Shown here piece by piece: positions 49,882-58,047 of a stretch of 64,000 bases of DNA. The notes under the pieces are model-generated. The model saw only the letters and a program-made list of their open reading frames with translations, was not told the DNA's origin and made no database searches. This DNA is from Rhizobium sp. BT03 (GTDB taxonomy: Bacteria; Pseudomonadota; Alphaproteobacteria; Rhizobiales; Rhizobiaceae): NCBI RefSeq assembly GCF_030053155.1, contig NZ_CP125640.1:2927501-2991500 (forward strand), written 5' to 3'. Numbering within the stretch: position 1 is the stretch's first letter; each line of letters starts with the position of its first letter. The position numbers and the translations under genes were made by a program.

Positions 49882-51288
49882 ATGTCCTACGATGTGATCA
49901 TTATCGGAACCGGCCCGGGCGGCTATGTCTGCGCCGTCAAGGCGGCCCAGCTCGGCCTCAAGGTCGCCGTCGTCGAAAAGCGCGCGACCTATGGCGGCAC
50001 CTGCCTGAACGTCGGCTGCATTCCGTCGAAGGCGCTGCTGCATGCCTCCGAAATGTTCCATCAGGCCGGCCATGGCATGAGCGCGCTCGGGATCGACATT
50101 CCCGCGCCGACGCTCAATCTCGGCAACATGATGGCCCACAAGGACGCGACGGTGAAGTCGAATGTCGACGGCGTCGCCTTCCTGTTCAAGAAGAACAAGA
50201 TCGATGCCTTCCAGGGCAGCGGCAAGATCGTCTCGGCCGGCAAGGTTGCCGTCACCGCCGCGGACGGCACCGTGCAGGAGATCGAAGGCAAAAACATCGT
50301 CATCGCCACCGGCTCCGACGTCGCCGGCATTCCCGGCGTGCAGGTCGAGATCGATGAGAAGACCATCATCTCCTCCACCGGCGGCATCGCGCTGGAAAAG
50401 GTGCCGGAAACGCTGATCGTCGTCGGCGGCGGTGTCATCGGGCTCGAGCTCGGCTCTGTCTGGTCGCGGCTCGGCGCCAAGGTCACCGTCGTCGAATATC
50501 TCGACACCATCCTCGGTGGCATGGACGGCGAAGTCTCCAAGCAGTTTCAGCGCATGCTCGCCAAGCAGGGCATCGATTTCCATCTCGGCGCCAAGGTCAC
50601 CGGCGTCGAAAAGGGCGACAAGGGCGCCAAGGTCACCTTCGAGCCGGTCAAGGGCGGCGACAAGGTGGTGCTCGATGCCGAAGTCGTGCTGATCGCCACC
50701 GGCCGCAAGCCCTATACGGCGGGGCTCGGCCTCGAAGAAGCGGGTGTTGCGCTCGACAATCGCGGCCGCGTCGAGATCGACGGTCACTTCAAGACCAATG
50801 TCGCCGGCATCTATGCGATCGGCGATGTGGTCAAGGGCCCGATGCTGGCGCACAAGGCGGAAGACGAGGGCGTGGCGCTTGCCGAAATCCTCGCCGGCCA
50901 GCATGGTCACGTCAATTACGAGGTCATTCCGAGCGTCGTCTATACCCAGCCGGAGATCGCTTCGGTCGGCAAGACCGAGGAAGAGCTGAAGGCGGCGGGT
51001 ATCGCCTATAAGGTCGGTAAGTTCCCGTTCACGGCGAACGGCCGCGCCCGCGCGATGCTGGCGACCGACGGTTTCGTCAAGATCCTCGCCGACAAGGACA
51101 CCGACCGGGTGCTCGGCGGCCATATTGTCGGCTTCGGCGCCGGCGAGATGATCCACGAGATCGCCGTCCTGATGGAATTCGGCGGCTCGTCGGAAGATCT
51201 CGGCCGCACCTGCCATGCGCATCCGACGATGTCGGAAGCGGTGAAGGAAGCAGCGCTCGCGACCTTCTTCAAGCCGATCCATATGTAA
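49882..51288 (+). CDS. lpdA: Dihydrolipoyl dehydrogenase (E3)
   Basis: 468 residues. Reoxidises the lipoyl group of SucB with NAD. FAD motif GTGPGGYVCAVKAAQ; redox pair C41 and C46 in GGTCLNVGCIPSK; NAD motif VVGGGVIGLELG; catalytic His-Glu in HAHPTMSE near the C-terminus. The ATG at 49882 is the family start; the upstream open frame overlaps the LysE gene. A strong terminator follows, which marks the end of the cluster. Confidence 0.97.
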   Translation: MSYDVIIIGTGPGGYVCAVKAAQLGLKVAVVEKRATYGGTCLNVGCIPSKALLHASEMFHQAGHGMSALGIDIPAPTLNLGNMMAHKDATVKSNVDGVAFLFKKNKIDAFQGSGKIVSAGKVAVTAADGTVQEIEGKNIVIATGSDVAGIPGVQVEIDEKTIISSTGGIALEKVPETLIVVGGGVIGLELGSVWSRLGAKVTVVEYLDTILGGMDGEVSKQFQRMLAKQGIDFHLGAKVTGVEKGDKGAKVTFEPVKGGDKVVLDAEVVLIATGRKPYTAGLGLEEAGVALDNRGRVEIDGHFKTNVAGIYAIGDVVKGPMLAHKAEDEGVALAEILAGQHGHVNYEVIPSVVYTQPEIASVGKTEEELKAAGIAYKVGKFPFTANGRARAMLATDGFVKILADKDTDRVLGGHIVGFGAGEMIHEIAVLMEFGGSSEDLGRTCHAHPTMSEAVKEAALATFFKPIHM

Positions 51289-51313
51289 TCTTACATATTG
51301 GTAACGAAGCATT

Positions 51314-51345
51314 CAGCCGCTTGCCGCGAGGCAGGCGGCTGTTTT
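51314..51345 (+). terminator. Intrinsic terminator of lpdA and the suc-lpd cluster
   Basis: CAGCCGC (51314-51320) pairs with GCGGCTG (51335-51341); after a T-G step, TGCC pairs with GGCA, closed by a GCGA (GNRA) tetraloop. TTTT follows. It is the strongest terminator in this half of the window. Confidence 0.9.
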
Positions 51346-51392
51346 AGTTGTTCCACAGGGCAAAGTTTTACGCATCTGGTGGAAATCAAGAC

Positions 51393-51893
51393 ATGCAGCA
51401 GCCGTCCATCACGGGTTACAGTGTCAGCCAGCGGCTCCTGCACTGGGCGGTGGCGCTGCTGATTTTCTTCAATCTGCTGTTTCCCGATGGCATGAATGTC
51501 TGGCACCGGCTGATGCGCAGGGGCCAGGTGCCGACGCCGGAGCAGATTGCGTCGGCGAATATCCATGCCTATGTCGGCTTCGCCATCCTGCTGCTTGCCG
51601 TCGTCAGGCTCGGGCTGCGTTTCATCAACGGCGTGCCGGCCGAGGCGGCGCAGGAGCCGGCGATCTTCCGGCTTGCGGCGAGGCTTGCCCATGCCGGTCT
51701 CTATATCCTGATCTTCGCCATGCCGCTGACCGGCATCGCCGCCTACTATTTCGGCATCAATCCTGCGGGATCGTTCCACGCGGATATCCTGAAAATCCTT
51801 CTCTGGGCGCTGATCGCGGCACATGTCGCGGGCGCGCTTGTCCATCAGTTCTATTGGAAAACCAATGTGCTGCGCCGCATGACGCTCGGCTGA
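51393..51893 (+). CDS. Cytochrome b561 family protein
   Basis: 166 residues with four membrane helices. The haem-ligand histidines fit the b561 pattern: VSQRLLHWAVALLIF in helix 1, ANIHAYVGFAILL in helix 2, and AHVAGALVHQFYW in helix 4. Such proteins move electrons between quinones and small donors or oxygen radicals. The ATG at 51393 begins at MQQPSITGYS. It converges with the TraB/GumN gene (12 bases between stops). Confidence 0.9.
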   Translation: MQQPSITGYSVSQRLLHWAVALLIFFNLLFPDGMNVWHRLMRRGQVPTPEQIASANIHAYVGFAILLLAVVRLGLRFINGVPAEAAQEPAIFRLAARLAHAGLYILIFAMPLTGIAAYYFGINPAGSFHADILKILLWALIAAHVAGALVHQFYWKTNVLRRMTLG

Positions 51894-51905
51894 GTGCCTG
51901 CCGGT

Positions 51906-52961
51906 TCAGTTCACGGCGGTGACGGTAAACCCCTGCCGGCGCAGCAGTTCAACCAAACCGTCGCTGCCGGGCAGATGCGCCGCTCCGACGGCAACCATGG
52001 TGCGCCCTTTGTCGAGATAGGGCTTTGCCCGTTCCGCCATGACCTTGTTTCGATCCGTTATCACACGGTTCTCGAATGCTTTTGCAGCAGCCTGATCTGT
52101 CGAAACGAACTCCATCAGCGAGAAGATCATTCCGACTTTGCCTTGATCATATAAATCGATCATCGTCTCGGATATGTCATCCATGCCATTGGGAAGTGCC
52201 AGAAGCTCCCGCAGATTTTGAAGCATGAAATTGTCCGGGACATCCGAGATGGCTTCAAATTGCTCGGCCGGCGTTTCCAAGCCGACCAGACGGATGCCAT
52301 CATTGAGTGCGTCGAGAGCAAGAGACTGGTCCAGTACTTTAAAGCCCTTTGCGCTGCGCTTGACGTCGCAACTTCCTGCCTGCAGCCCCATGTAGATGAA
52401 CCATGGCCGCATCTTCGCCATCAGGTTCATACTGATTCCCTTTTTCTTCAAACCGGCAGCGACGTCGCTGGTAGCATCGGGGGGCAGGATATGATCGAGC
52501 GTTTTGTCCCCCTGAAGCGTCGTCAGTTCGGGATGCTTCAAGATTTCCATCGCAAGTTTTTCCGGCTTTGCGACCTCCGCTAACTCGACGGTTAGAGTGT
52601 CGATAGTCTCATAGGCATCGTAAAATCCTTCCGGCATATCCAAAACACGGGGATCGCTCACATGCATCGTGCCGAGCAACCAGGAAGGCTCAAGACCTGA
52701 TTTTTCGATTTTCCAGAAGATCGCATTGCCGTTCGGTATCGTCTCAGCTCTCTCAACTGCTTTTCTGAAACGAACGGGATCTTCCTTTTCCAACTGGGTG
52801 AAAAGGTTCTGACCCGGGCAGGCCAGTTCGTCATCCGCCAAGGCATGCGAAAAGGAAAATATCGTCAGCACCGCCGCCATGATGAGCAGTGCGCCGTTCC
52901 CGAACGTGGAAAGACCTGTCGAGGCTGCTCTCGAGGCGAAAGCCATATTGTGGCTGAGCAT
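51906..52961 (-). CDS. TraB/GumN family protein, copy 1
   Basis: 351 residues. N-terminal signal or anchor segment (GALLIMAAVLTIFSFSHA) and a TraB/GumN domain with AIFWKIEKSGLEPSWLLGTMHVSDPR at its start and the AVGAAHLPGSDGLVELL motif near the end. TraB-type domains are putative metalloproteases or related hydrolases. It is a paralogue of the next gene; both end in GFTVTAVN. Its GC is lower than that of its sister (sample 52141-52200: 27 of 60 bases G/C). The start at 52961 is the best of several ATGs. Confidence 0.83.
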   Translation of the reverse strand: MLSHNMAFASRAASTGLSTFGNGALLIMAAVLTIFSFSHALADDELACPGQNLFTQLEKEDPVRFRKAVERAETIPNGNAIFWKIEKSGLEPSWLLGTMHVSDPRVLDMPEGFYDAYETIDTLTVELAEVAKPEKLAMEILKHPELTTLQGDKTLDHILPPDATSDVAAGLKKKGISMNLMAKMRPWFIYMGLQAGSCDVKRSAKGFKVLDQSLALDALNDGIRLVGLETPAEQFEAISDVPDNFMLQNLRELLALPNGMDDISETMIDLYDQGKVGMIFSLMEFVSTDQAAAKAFENRVITDRNKVMAERAKPYLDKGRTMVAVGAAHLPGSDGLVELLRRQGFTVTAVN

Positions 52962-53062
52962 TGAAACTCTCTTGGCGAAAAGGGTCATAAATGCCGCCAT
53001 GTGACGTATGCAAACTGAGGTTGTCAATCTCGGCGAGACTAACTACCGGGTTTGGACCTGAA

Positions 53063-53107
53063 GCATGTCGCGCAAAAGTGTTCAGCGGTTTTGCGGCAGC
53101 GACATGC
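53063..53107. repeat. Palindromic intergenic repeat, copy C
   Basis: Arms GCATGTCG (53063-53070) and CGACATGC (53100-53107), with a GCAAAA/TTTTGC inner stem, in inverted orientation relative to copy A. Lies between the two TraB/GumN genes. Confidence 0.65.
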
Positions 53108-53153
53108 GTAAACAAAGAGCGCAAGGAGCGAAACTGAAAGATCACGACGCGCT

Positions 53154-54230
53154 TTAGTTCACCGCGGTCACCGTAAACCCCTGCTGGCGCAACAATTCGA
53201 TGACGCCAGCCTTGCCCGGCAGGTGCAGGGCGCCGACTGCCATAAAGACGTTGCCGCCGTCGAGAATGGGGGCGGCGCGCTCGGCCATCACCTTGTTGCG
53301 GTCGAGGATGACGCGCTGTTCGAAGGCGGCGTAGTCGCTATCTTCGCCCTGCTTCTCCGGCGTCACGGTCTTCAGCATCGGCATGGTCAGGCCGATATCG
53401 CCGGAGAGATAGAGGTCGGTCATCGTCTCGACGACGTCGCTCATCTTGTCGCCGAGCTCCAGCGTCTCGATCAGCGACTTCAGGTGGAATTCGATCGGCA
53501 GGTCGGCCATGGCCTGGATCTGCTCGGCAAGGGTTTCCAGCCCCTTGACCTGTTTGCCCTGAGCGACGGCATCGGTGGCGATCTTCTGGTCGAGGAACTG
53601 CACGCCTTTGGCCTTGCGGGCGATTTCGCAGGCCGGCAGGGCGACGGCGCTCGAAATCATCCAGGGCCGCATGCGGGAGACGGCACCGAGCGGAATACCG
53701 CGCTGCTTCAGGCCGGTTTCGAGGCGTTTGTAATCCTCGGGTGAGAGCAGCTTGTCGATCGTCGTGCCGTCGGTGAACATCGTCAGCTCCGGCCTTGCGA
53801 GCAGGGCGGCGGTGGCCTTGCGCTCATCGAGGATCTCGTCGGATTCGATGATGATCGTATTGGCGGCGTCGTGGGCAGCCTGGGCGCGCGGCGGCAGGGC
53901 CAGCACGCGCGGATCGGTGACATGCATGCTGCCAAGCAGCCATGAAGGCTGAAGTCCTGCTTTTTCGATCTTCCAGAAAATGCCCTTGCCGTTCGGCGTT
54001 GCATCGGCTTCCTTGACCGCCTCGGCGTAGCGGGCGGGATCATTCTGCTGCAGCTCGACCATCAGGTTGCGGCCGGTGCAGGCAGCCGCGTCTTCGGCTG
54101 CCGCCGGCCTTGCAGCCAGGAAGGCGACAAACAGGGCGGCAAGAAGCAGCATATGAAAGGCCGCAATCAGCCAGAGCAGCAAATTGCCGGATGCTGCGAG
54201 AAAAGTCCGGCGGCCGATTGATGTCGTCAT
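53154..54230 (-). CDS. TraB/GumN family protein, copy 2
   Basis: 358 residues with an N-terminal hydrophobic segment (LIAAFHMLLLAALFVAFLAA) and the TraB/GumN domain: GIFWKIEKAGLQPSWLLGSMHVTDPR and AVGALHLPGKAGVIELL. Base composition is like that of the genome (sample 53461-53520: 36 of 60 G/C), so I take this as the resident copy. The ATG at 54230 has CGGAA at good spacing. It is bracketed by palindromic repeats C and B. Confidence 0.85.
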   Translation of the reverse strand: MTTSIGRRTFLAASGNLLLWLIAAFHMLLLAALFVAFLAARPAAAEDAAACTGRNLMVELQQNDPARYAEAVKEADATPNGKGIFWKIEKAGLQPSWLLGSMHVTDPRVLALPPRAQAAHDAANTIIIESDEILDERKATAALLARPELTMFTDGTTIDKLLSPEDYKRLETGLKQRGIPLGAVSRMRPWMISSAVALPACEIARKAKGVQFLDQKIATDAVAQGKQVKGLETLAEQIQAMADLPIEFHLKSLIETLELGDKMSDVVETMTDLYLSGDIGLTMPMLKTVTPEKQGEDSDYAAFEQRVILDRNKVMAERAAPILDGGNVFMAVGALHLPGKAGVIELLRQQGFTVTAVN

Positions 54231-54332
54231 GATGGTGTTCCGGTCACATGCCTTTGGTTTCATGCTCTACGCCCGGCTTGCGCATAATCCTTTAAGAGAA
54301 TGCGTTAACGAAAGGTTGACGCTGTCACTATC

Positions 54333-54374
54333 CATGTCGTTGCCCCAAGATCGCTGCGCATTTTGGGCGACATG
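54333..54374. repeat. Palindromic intergenic repeat, copy B
   Basis: CATGTCG (54333-54339) and CGACATG (54368-54374) enclose GCCCCA..TGGGC inner arms and the CGCTGCGCA core. It ends two bases from the xerC stop codon and may serve as its 3' message end. Confidence 0.65.
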
Positions 54375-54376
54375 CA

Positions 54377-55312
54377 TTACGCCCGCGGGTGCGCCCGATC
54401 ATACACCTCAAGCAGCCGCGACGCATCGACGCCGGTATAGACCTGCGTCGTCGACAGGCTGGCATGGCCGAGCAGTTCCTGAATGGTGCGCAGATCGCCG
54501 CCGCCGGCAAGCAGGTGGGTGGCGAAGGAGTGGCGCAGCGCATGCGGTGTCGCCGTCTCCGGCAGGCCGAAAGCACTGCGCAGTTTCTGCATGGCGCGCT
54601 GGATGATTGCCGGCTGCAATTTGCCGCCGCGGGCGCCGCGAAACAGCGGTTCGCCGGGCTCGAGATGATAGGGGCAGAGCATGCGATATTTCTCGACCGC
54701 GTCGAACACCACGGACAAAAGCGGCACCAGCCGCGTCTTGTTGCCCTTGCCGGTGATGCGCAGCGCGGTGGCGCCCTGCTGCACCTCGGAGGGAATGAGA
54801 TCCAGCGCTTCGGAGATGCGCAGGCCGCAGCCGTAGAGCAGCGTCATGACGGCCGCATCGCGGGCGGCGATCCAGGGTTCGTCGTGGAGCTGGGCTTCGT
54901 TGCTGACGACGGTGATCGCCTGCGTGTCCGACAGCGGCTTGGGCAGCGATTTCGGCTGTTTCGGCGAGCGGATCGCGGCAGCGCCCGCGGCATTGACCAG
55001 ACCCTTTTTTTCCAAGTGACGCAGCAGCGAACGAAGGCCGGCGAGATTGCGGCCGAGCGAACGGGCGCCGGAGCCCTGCTTGCGCCGGGCAGCCAGGAAG
55101 GCGCGGAAGTCGGCAGGGCGCAGCTCCCTGATATCGCCGAGCGTCGCCGGGCCGGCGAGATGGCCGGTCAGGAAGGTCAGGAACTGGCGGGTGTCGCGCT
55201 CATAGGCATCGAGTGTATGCTCGGAAAGACGACGCTCGCGGGCGAGATTTTCGAGCCATGCGGCCCGTTCCGCCATCAGGCGCGGATCGGCGATTACAAG
55301 CAGTTCGTTCAC
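54377..55312 (-). CDS. xerC: Tyrosine recombinase XerC
   Basis: 311 residues. With XerD it resolves chromosome dimers at dif. N-terminal SAM-like core-binding domain (about 10-110), C-terminal catalytic domain with Arg in GCGLRISEAL, Lys in TGKGNKTR, His-x-x-Arg in HALRHSFATHLL, His in LLGHASLSTTQ and Tyr in VYTG. All catalytic residues are present. The start is a GTG; no mobile element lies beside it and its neighbours are core genes, so a housekeeping role is likely. Confidence 0.92.
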   Translation of the reverse strand: MNELLVIADPRLMAERAAWLENLARERRLSEHTLDAYERDTRQFLTFLTGHLAGPATLGDIRELRPADFRAFLAARRKQGSGARSLGRNLAGLRSLLRHLEKKGLVNAAGAAAIRSPKQPKSLPKPLSDTQAITVVSNEAQLHDEPWIAARDAAVMTLLYGCGLRISEALDLIPSEVQQGATALRITGKGNKTRLVPLLSVVFDAVEKYRMLCPYHLEPGEPLFRGARGGKLQPAIIQRAMQKLRSAFGLPETATPHALRHSFATHLLAGGGDLRTIQELLGHASLSTTQVYTGVDASRLLEVYDRAHPRA

Positions 55313-55451
55313 GTCGCTGGCCTTGAATTTGCCTTCAAGTCCGCCAATTTGAAACAGGAACGGTTATGGAATTGCTAATGCCCGCCAAGCCTTTGTCATC
55401 CTTAGATCATATTCCACTGCGATAGCTTATAGCCCATAGACAGGATCTTTC

Positions 55452-56402
55452 ATGGCACGGCGCGACTCCATGACGGCTTTCGGACAGCTCGCGGAAGCGA
55501 TCGCTCTCGTTTCACAGGGAAAGCCGGGTCATATCGTCGATACGCTGATTGCCGAACGTGGCCAGAGGATCGTAAAAAATCCGCTCTGGCCGGTCATGCG
55601 GCCGTTCCTCTACACGCTGCTGCGCTACAACAAGGCGATCGAATTCGCCAATGCCGTCGCCAAGATGCCGGGTTTCCAGTCGTTCGAATATCTGAGCGAC
55701 GTGCTGAAACTCGATATCGGCATCACCAACGGCGAACGCATTCCCGATGCCGGCGGCTTCATTCTCGTCAGCAACCACCCGACCGGCATCGCCGATGGTG
55801 TCGCCGTGTTCGACCTCCTGAAAACGCGCCGGCCGGATATGATGTTCTTCGCCAACCGCGATGCGATCCGGGTCAATCCGCGGTTTGCCGAGATGATCAT
55901 TCCCGTCGAATGGCGGGAGGAGCATAAGAGCAAGCTCAAGGCGCGCGAAACGCTGCAATTGACCAATCACGCGGTCAGGGAGGGCAAGGCGACCGTGCTC
56001 TTCCCGTCAGGCCGCATCGCCTATTGGGCCAACGGCCGGCTGAACGAACGCCCGTGGAAGACCTCGGCGGTCGGGCTAGCGCGCAAATACAATCTGCCGA
56101 TCCTTCCCGTCCATATGACGGCACGCAATTCCGGCCTGTTCTACTGGCTGGCGAAATGGTCGACGGAACTTCGCGACATGACGGTCTTTCACGAACTCTT
56201 GAACAAACGCGGCGACCGCTTCGATTTCGTGATCGGCAATCTCATTCCGGCCGAACATCTGGACGGCGACCTCAACGAGGTGACCAAGGCGCTGGAGAAC
56301 CATACGGTGCACGATATGGCGGCGGATGGCGATGCGAGTTTCGTGCCGGTCAGCCTGCCGGCCGCAGCAACGCCTCGCGAGCTTCCCGTTCCCGCGGTCT
56401 AA
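55452..56402 (+). CDS. PlsC-like acyltransferase
   Basis: 316 residues. The acyltransferase motif I is SNHPTGIADG, with His and Asp separated by five rather than the usual four residues, and motif III is VLFPSGRIAYW. The family uses acyl-CoA or acyl-ACP to acylate glycerolipids or related molecules. No membrane helix is obvious. It stands divergent from xerC and is followed by GNAT after 13 bases. The precise substrate is unknown. Confidence 0.8.
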   Translation: MARRDSMTAFGQLAEAIALVSQGKPGHIVDTLIAERGQRIVKNPLWPVMRPFLYTLLRYNKAIEFANAVAKMPGFQSFEYLSDVLKLDIGITNGERIPDAGGFILVSNHPTGIADGVAVFDLLKTRRPDMMFFANRDAIRVNPRFAEMIIPVEWREEHKSKLKARETLQLTNHAVREGKATVLFPSGRIAYWANGRLNERPWKTSAVGLARKYNLPILPVHMTARNSGLFYWLAKWSTELRDMTVFHELLNKRGDRFDFVIGNLIPAEHLDGDLNEVTKALENHTVHDMAADGDASFVPVSLPAAATPRELPVPAV

Positions 56403-56415
56403 ATTAGGTTTTGCC

Positions 56416-56898
56416 ATGACGGTCGATATCCGCACGATCCGCGATCGATTGCCGCGGGAGGTCGCAGACCTCGAAAGCGAGGCCCGACAAGAGGGCCATC
56501 TCCATATCTCCCGCCTTATCGACGAATGGTCGGCCGGCACCGTCAGGTTCGACCATCACGGCGAAAGACTGCTCGGCGCCTATGTCGGTGAGGCGCTCAC
56601 CGGCATCGGAGGCCTAACCATCGAATCCGCTGTATCCGGAGCGTTGCGGATGCGGCGTTTCTACATCCGTCCCGAGATGCGCGGGCACGGCATCGGCCGG
56701 CTGCTGGCCCTCAATCTGCTCAATCATGCGCGGGATTTCTGCAGCGTGATCACCGTTCATCCGGGCAATCCCGGCGCGGCCAAATTCTGGGAGGCTTTCG
56801 GGTTTCAGCCTTGCGGACCGGACGGCGATACACATTGTCTCGAAATCGCCCGCATTTCCGCCGGTCGGGATATTTCCGGCGCGTCCTTCACGCTTTAA
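56416..56898 (+). CDS. GNAT family N-acetyltransferase
   Basis: 160 residues. Acetyl-CoA site MRRFYIRPEMRGHGIGRLLALNL (motif A) and HPGNPGAAKFWEAFGFQPC at the C-terminus (motif B) are intact. Typical of small-molecule acetyltransferases. It follows the acyltransferase by 13 bases, so the two may be an operon. Its 3' half lies opposite the extended reading frame of the DHDPS-like gene. Confidence 0.85.
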   Translation: MTVDIRTIRDRLPREVADLESEARQEGHLHISRLIDEWSAGTVRFDHHGERLLGAYVGEALTGIGGLTIESAVSGALRMRRFYIRPEMRGHGIGRLLALNLLNHARDFCSVITVHPGNPGAAKFWEAFGFQPCGPDGDTHCLEIARISAGRDISGASFTL

Positions 56899-57834
56899 GC
56901 ATCGCGCCTCGATCTCCTCGAGGCGGGCGGCCTGGCGCGCCAGCAGTCGTTCGACATCGGCAATATCGAGCGCCGAGAGCTTGGCGCCCGGCTTGCGCAG
57001 GGTGGCGGATTTGATCACGCCGCGCTTGGCAAGAACGTATTTGCGGCAAGCGAGGCCGATGCCCTGCTGCTGTTCGTAGCGGGCGAGCGGCAGATAGGCA
57101 TCGAAGATGTCATGGGCGCGATCCGGATTTCCGGCCGCATAGGCCACGACGACGCCGACCATCATCTCAGGATAACAAAAGCCGGTCATCGCGCCATCGG
57201 CGCCGCGGCCCATCTCTTCGGGCAGGAACAGTCCGCCATTGCCGCAAAGGATGGAGATGCGCCGCATGGCGCCCTTGTCGCTGGCGGCACGGAGCGCCGA
57301 TATCTTGGCAAGGCCCGGCCAGTCCTCGTGCTTGAGCATGACGCAATTTTGCACCTCGTTGACGATGCGTTCGATCACCTTGGGCGCGATCGTCACATTG
57401 GTGGTGAGCGGATAATCCTGCAGCACGAAGGGCGTATCGCCGAGGGTTTCGCCGACCGACTGGTAGAAGGCGAAAGCCTGGTCATCGGTCTTGACGGTCC
57501 AGGGCGGCGCGACCATGACGCCGGCCGCACCTTCGCCCATGACCGCTTCGGCAAGTTCGCGCATCGGTGCAAGCCCCGGCGCCGAGACGCCGACGACGAC
57601 GGGCAGGCGCCCGTCGAGGCGCCTCAGCACACGCTCGACCACGGTCCGCGATTCCTCGGCGGTCAGCTTCGGGGCCTCGCCGAGCTGGCCGAGCACCGTC
57701 AGGCCGCTGACGCCGGCGCCTTCGTAGAAATCGACCATGCTGTCGATGCTGTCGAGATCGAGCGCGCCGTCATCGGTGAACGGGGTTACGGCGATCACAT
57801 AGACACCCTTGGCGTCTTCGGTCAGTCTGGCCAT
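56614..57834 (-). CDS. DHDPS/NAL family lyase with an apparent C-terminal frameshift
   Basis: As read, 406 residues, but the family has about 300-315. Residues 1-310 form a TIM barrel of the dihydrodipicolinate synthase family with GVYVIAVTPF, GQLGEAPKLT, VLQDYP (Tyr) and the Schiff-base Lys in CVMLKHED. After RLEEIEA the frame runs into sequence antisense to the GNAT gene. Taking one CG out of CGCG at 56903-56906 gives EAMLKA and a stop at 56888, a natural end of 314 residues. This is a recent frameshift or a sequence error. Not true DapA, as YNVPGRT is replaced. Divergent from priA. Confidence 0.75.
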   Translation of the reverse strand: MARLTEDAKGVYVIAVTPFTDDGALDLDSIDSMVDFYEGAGVSGLTVLGQLGEAPKLTAEESRTVVERVLRRLDGRLPVVVGVSAPGLAPMRELAEAVMGEGAAGVMVAPPWTVKTDDQAFAFYQSVGETLGDTPFVLQDYPLTTNVTIAPKVIERIVNEVQNCVMLKHEDWPGLAKISALRAASDKGAMRRISILCGNGGLFLPEEMGRGADGAMTGFCYPEMMVGVVVAYAAGNPDRAHDIFDAYLPLARYEQQQGIGLACRKYVLAKRGVIKSATLRKPGAKLSALDIADVERLLARQAARLEEIEARCLKREGRAGNIPTGGNAGDFETMCIAVRSARLKPESLPEFGRAGIARMNGDHAAEIPRMIEQIEGQQPADAVPAHLGTDVETPHPQRSGYSGFDG

Positions 57835-58047
57835 TTGTTCGCTCCAATTCAGCGGCCGAAGAACAGCGCTTCGGCATTTCCAATTGAATCTTTCCGGCAA
57901 TCTATGCGGCCAATCGTTCGTCCGGCAACCCTTTCTTAAGGGTATAGGCAATCCTGGCGAAGCCGTCGCAATCCGCACCCCTCGTAAGACGCACCGCCTT
58001 GTCTTTGCGGTTCCAATTGCATCGATTTGCGGGCATGGTCTCGCCCG

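Noticed and set aside
54305..54319. A possible fourth CtrA box, TTAA-N7-TTGA, upstream of the second TraB/GumN gene
   Set aside because: One of eight consensus bases is wrong and there is no extra support, so I did not list it with the perfect sites.
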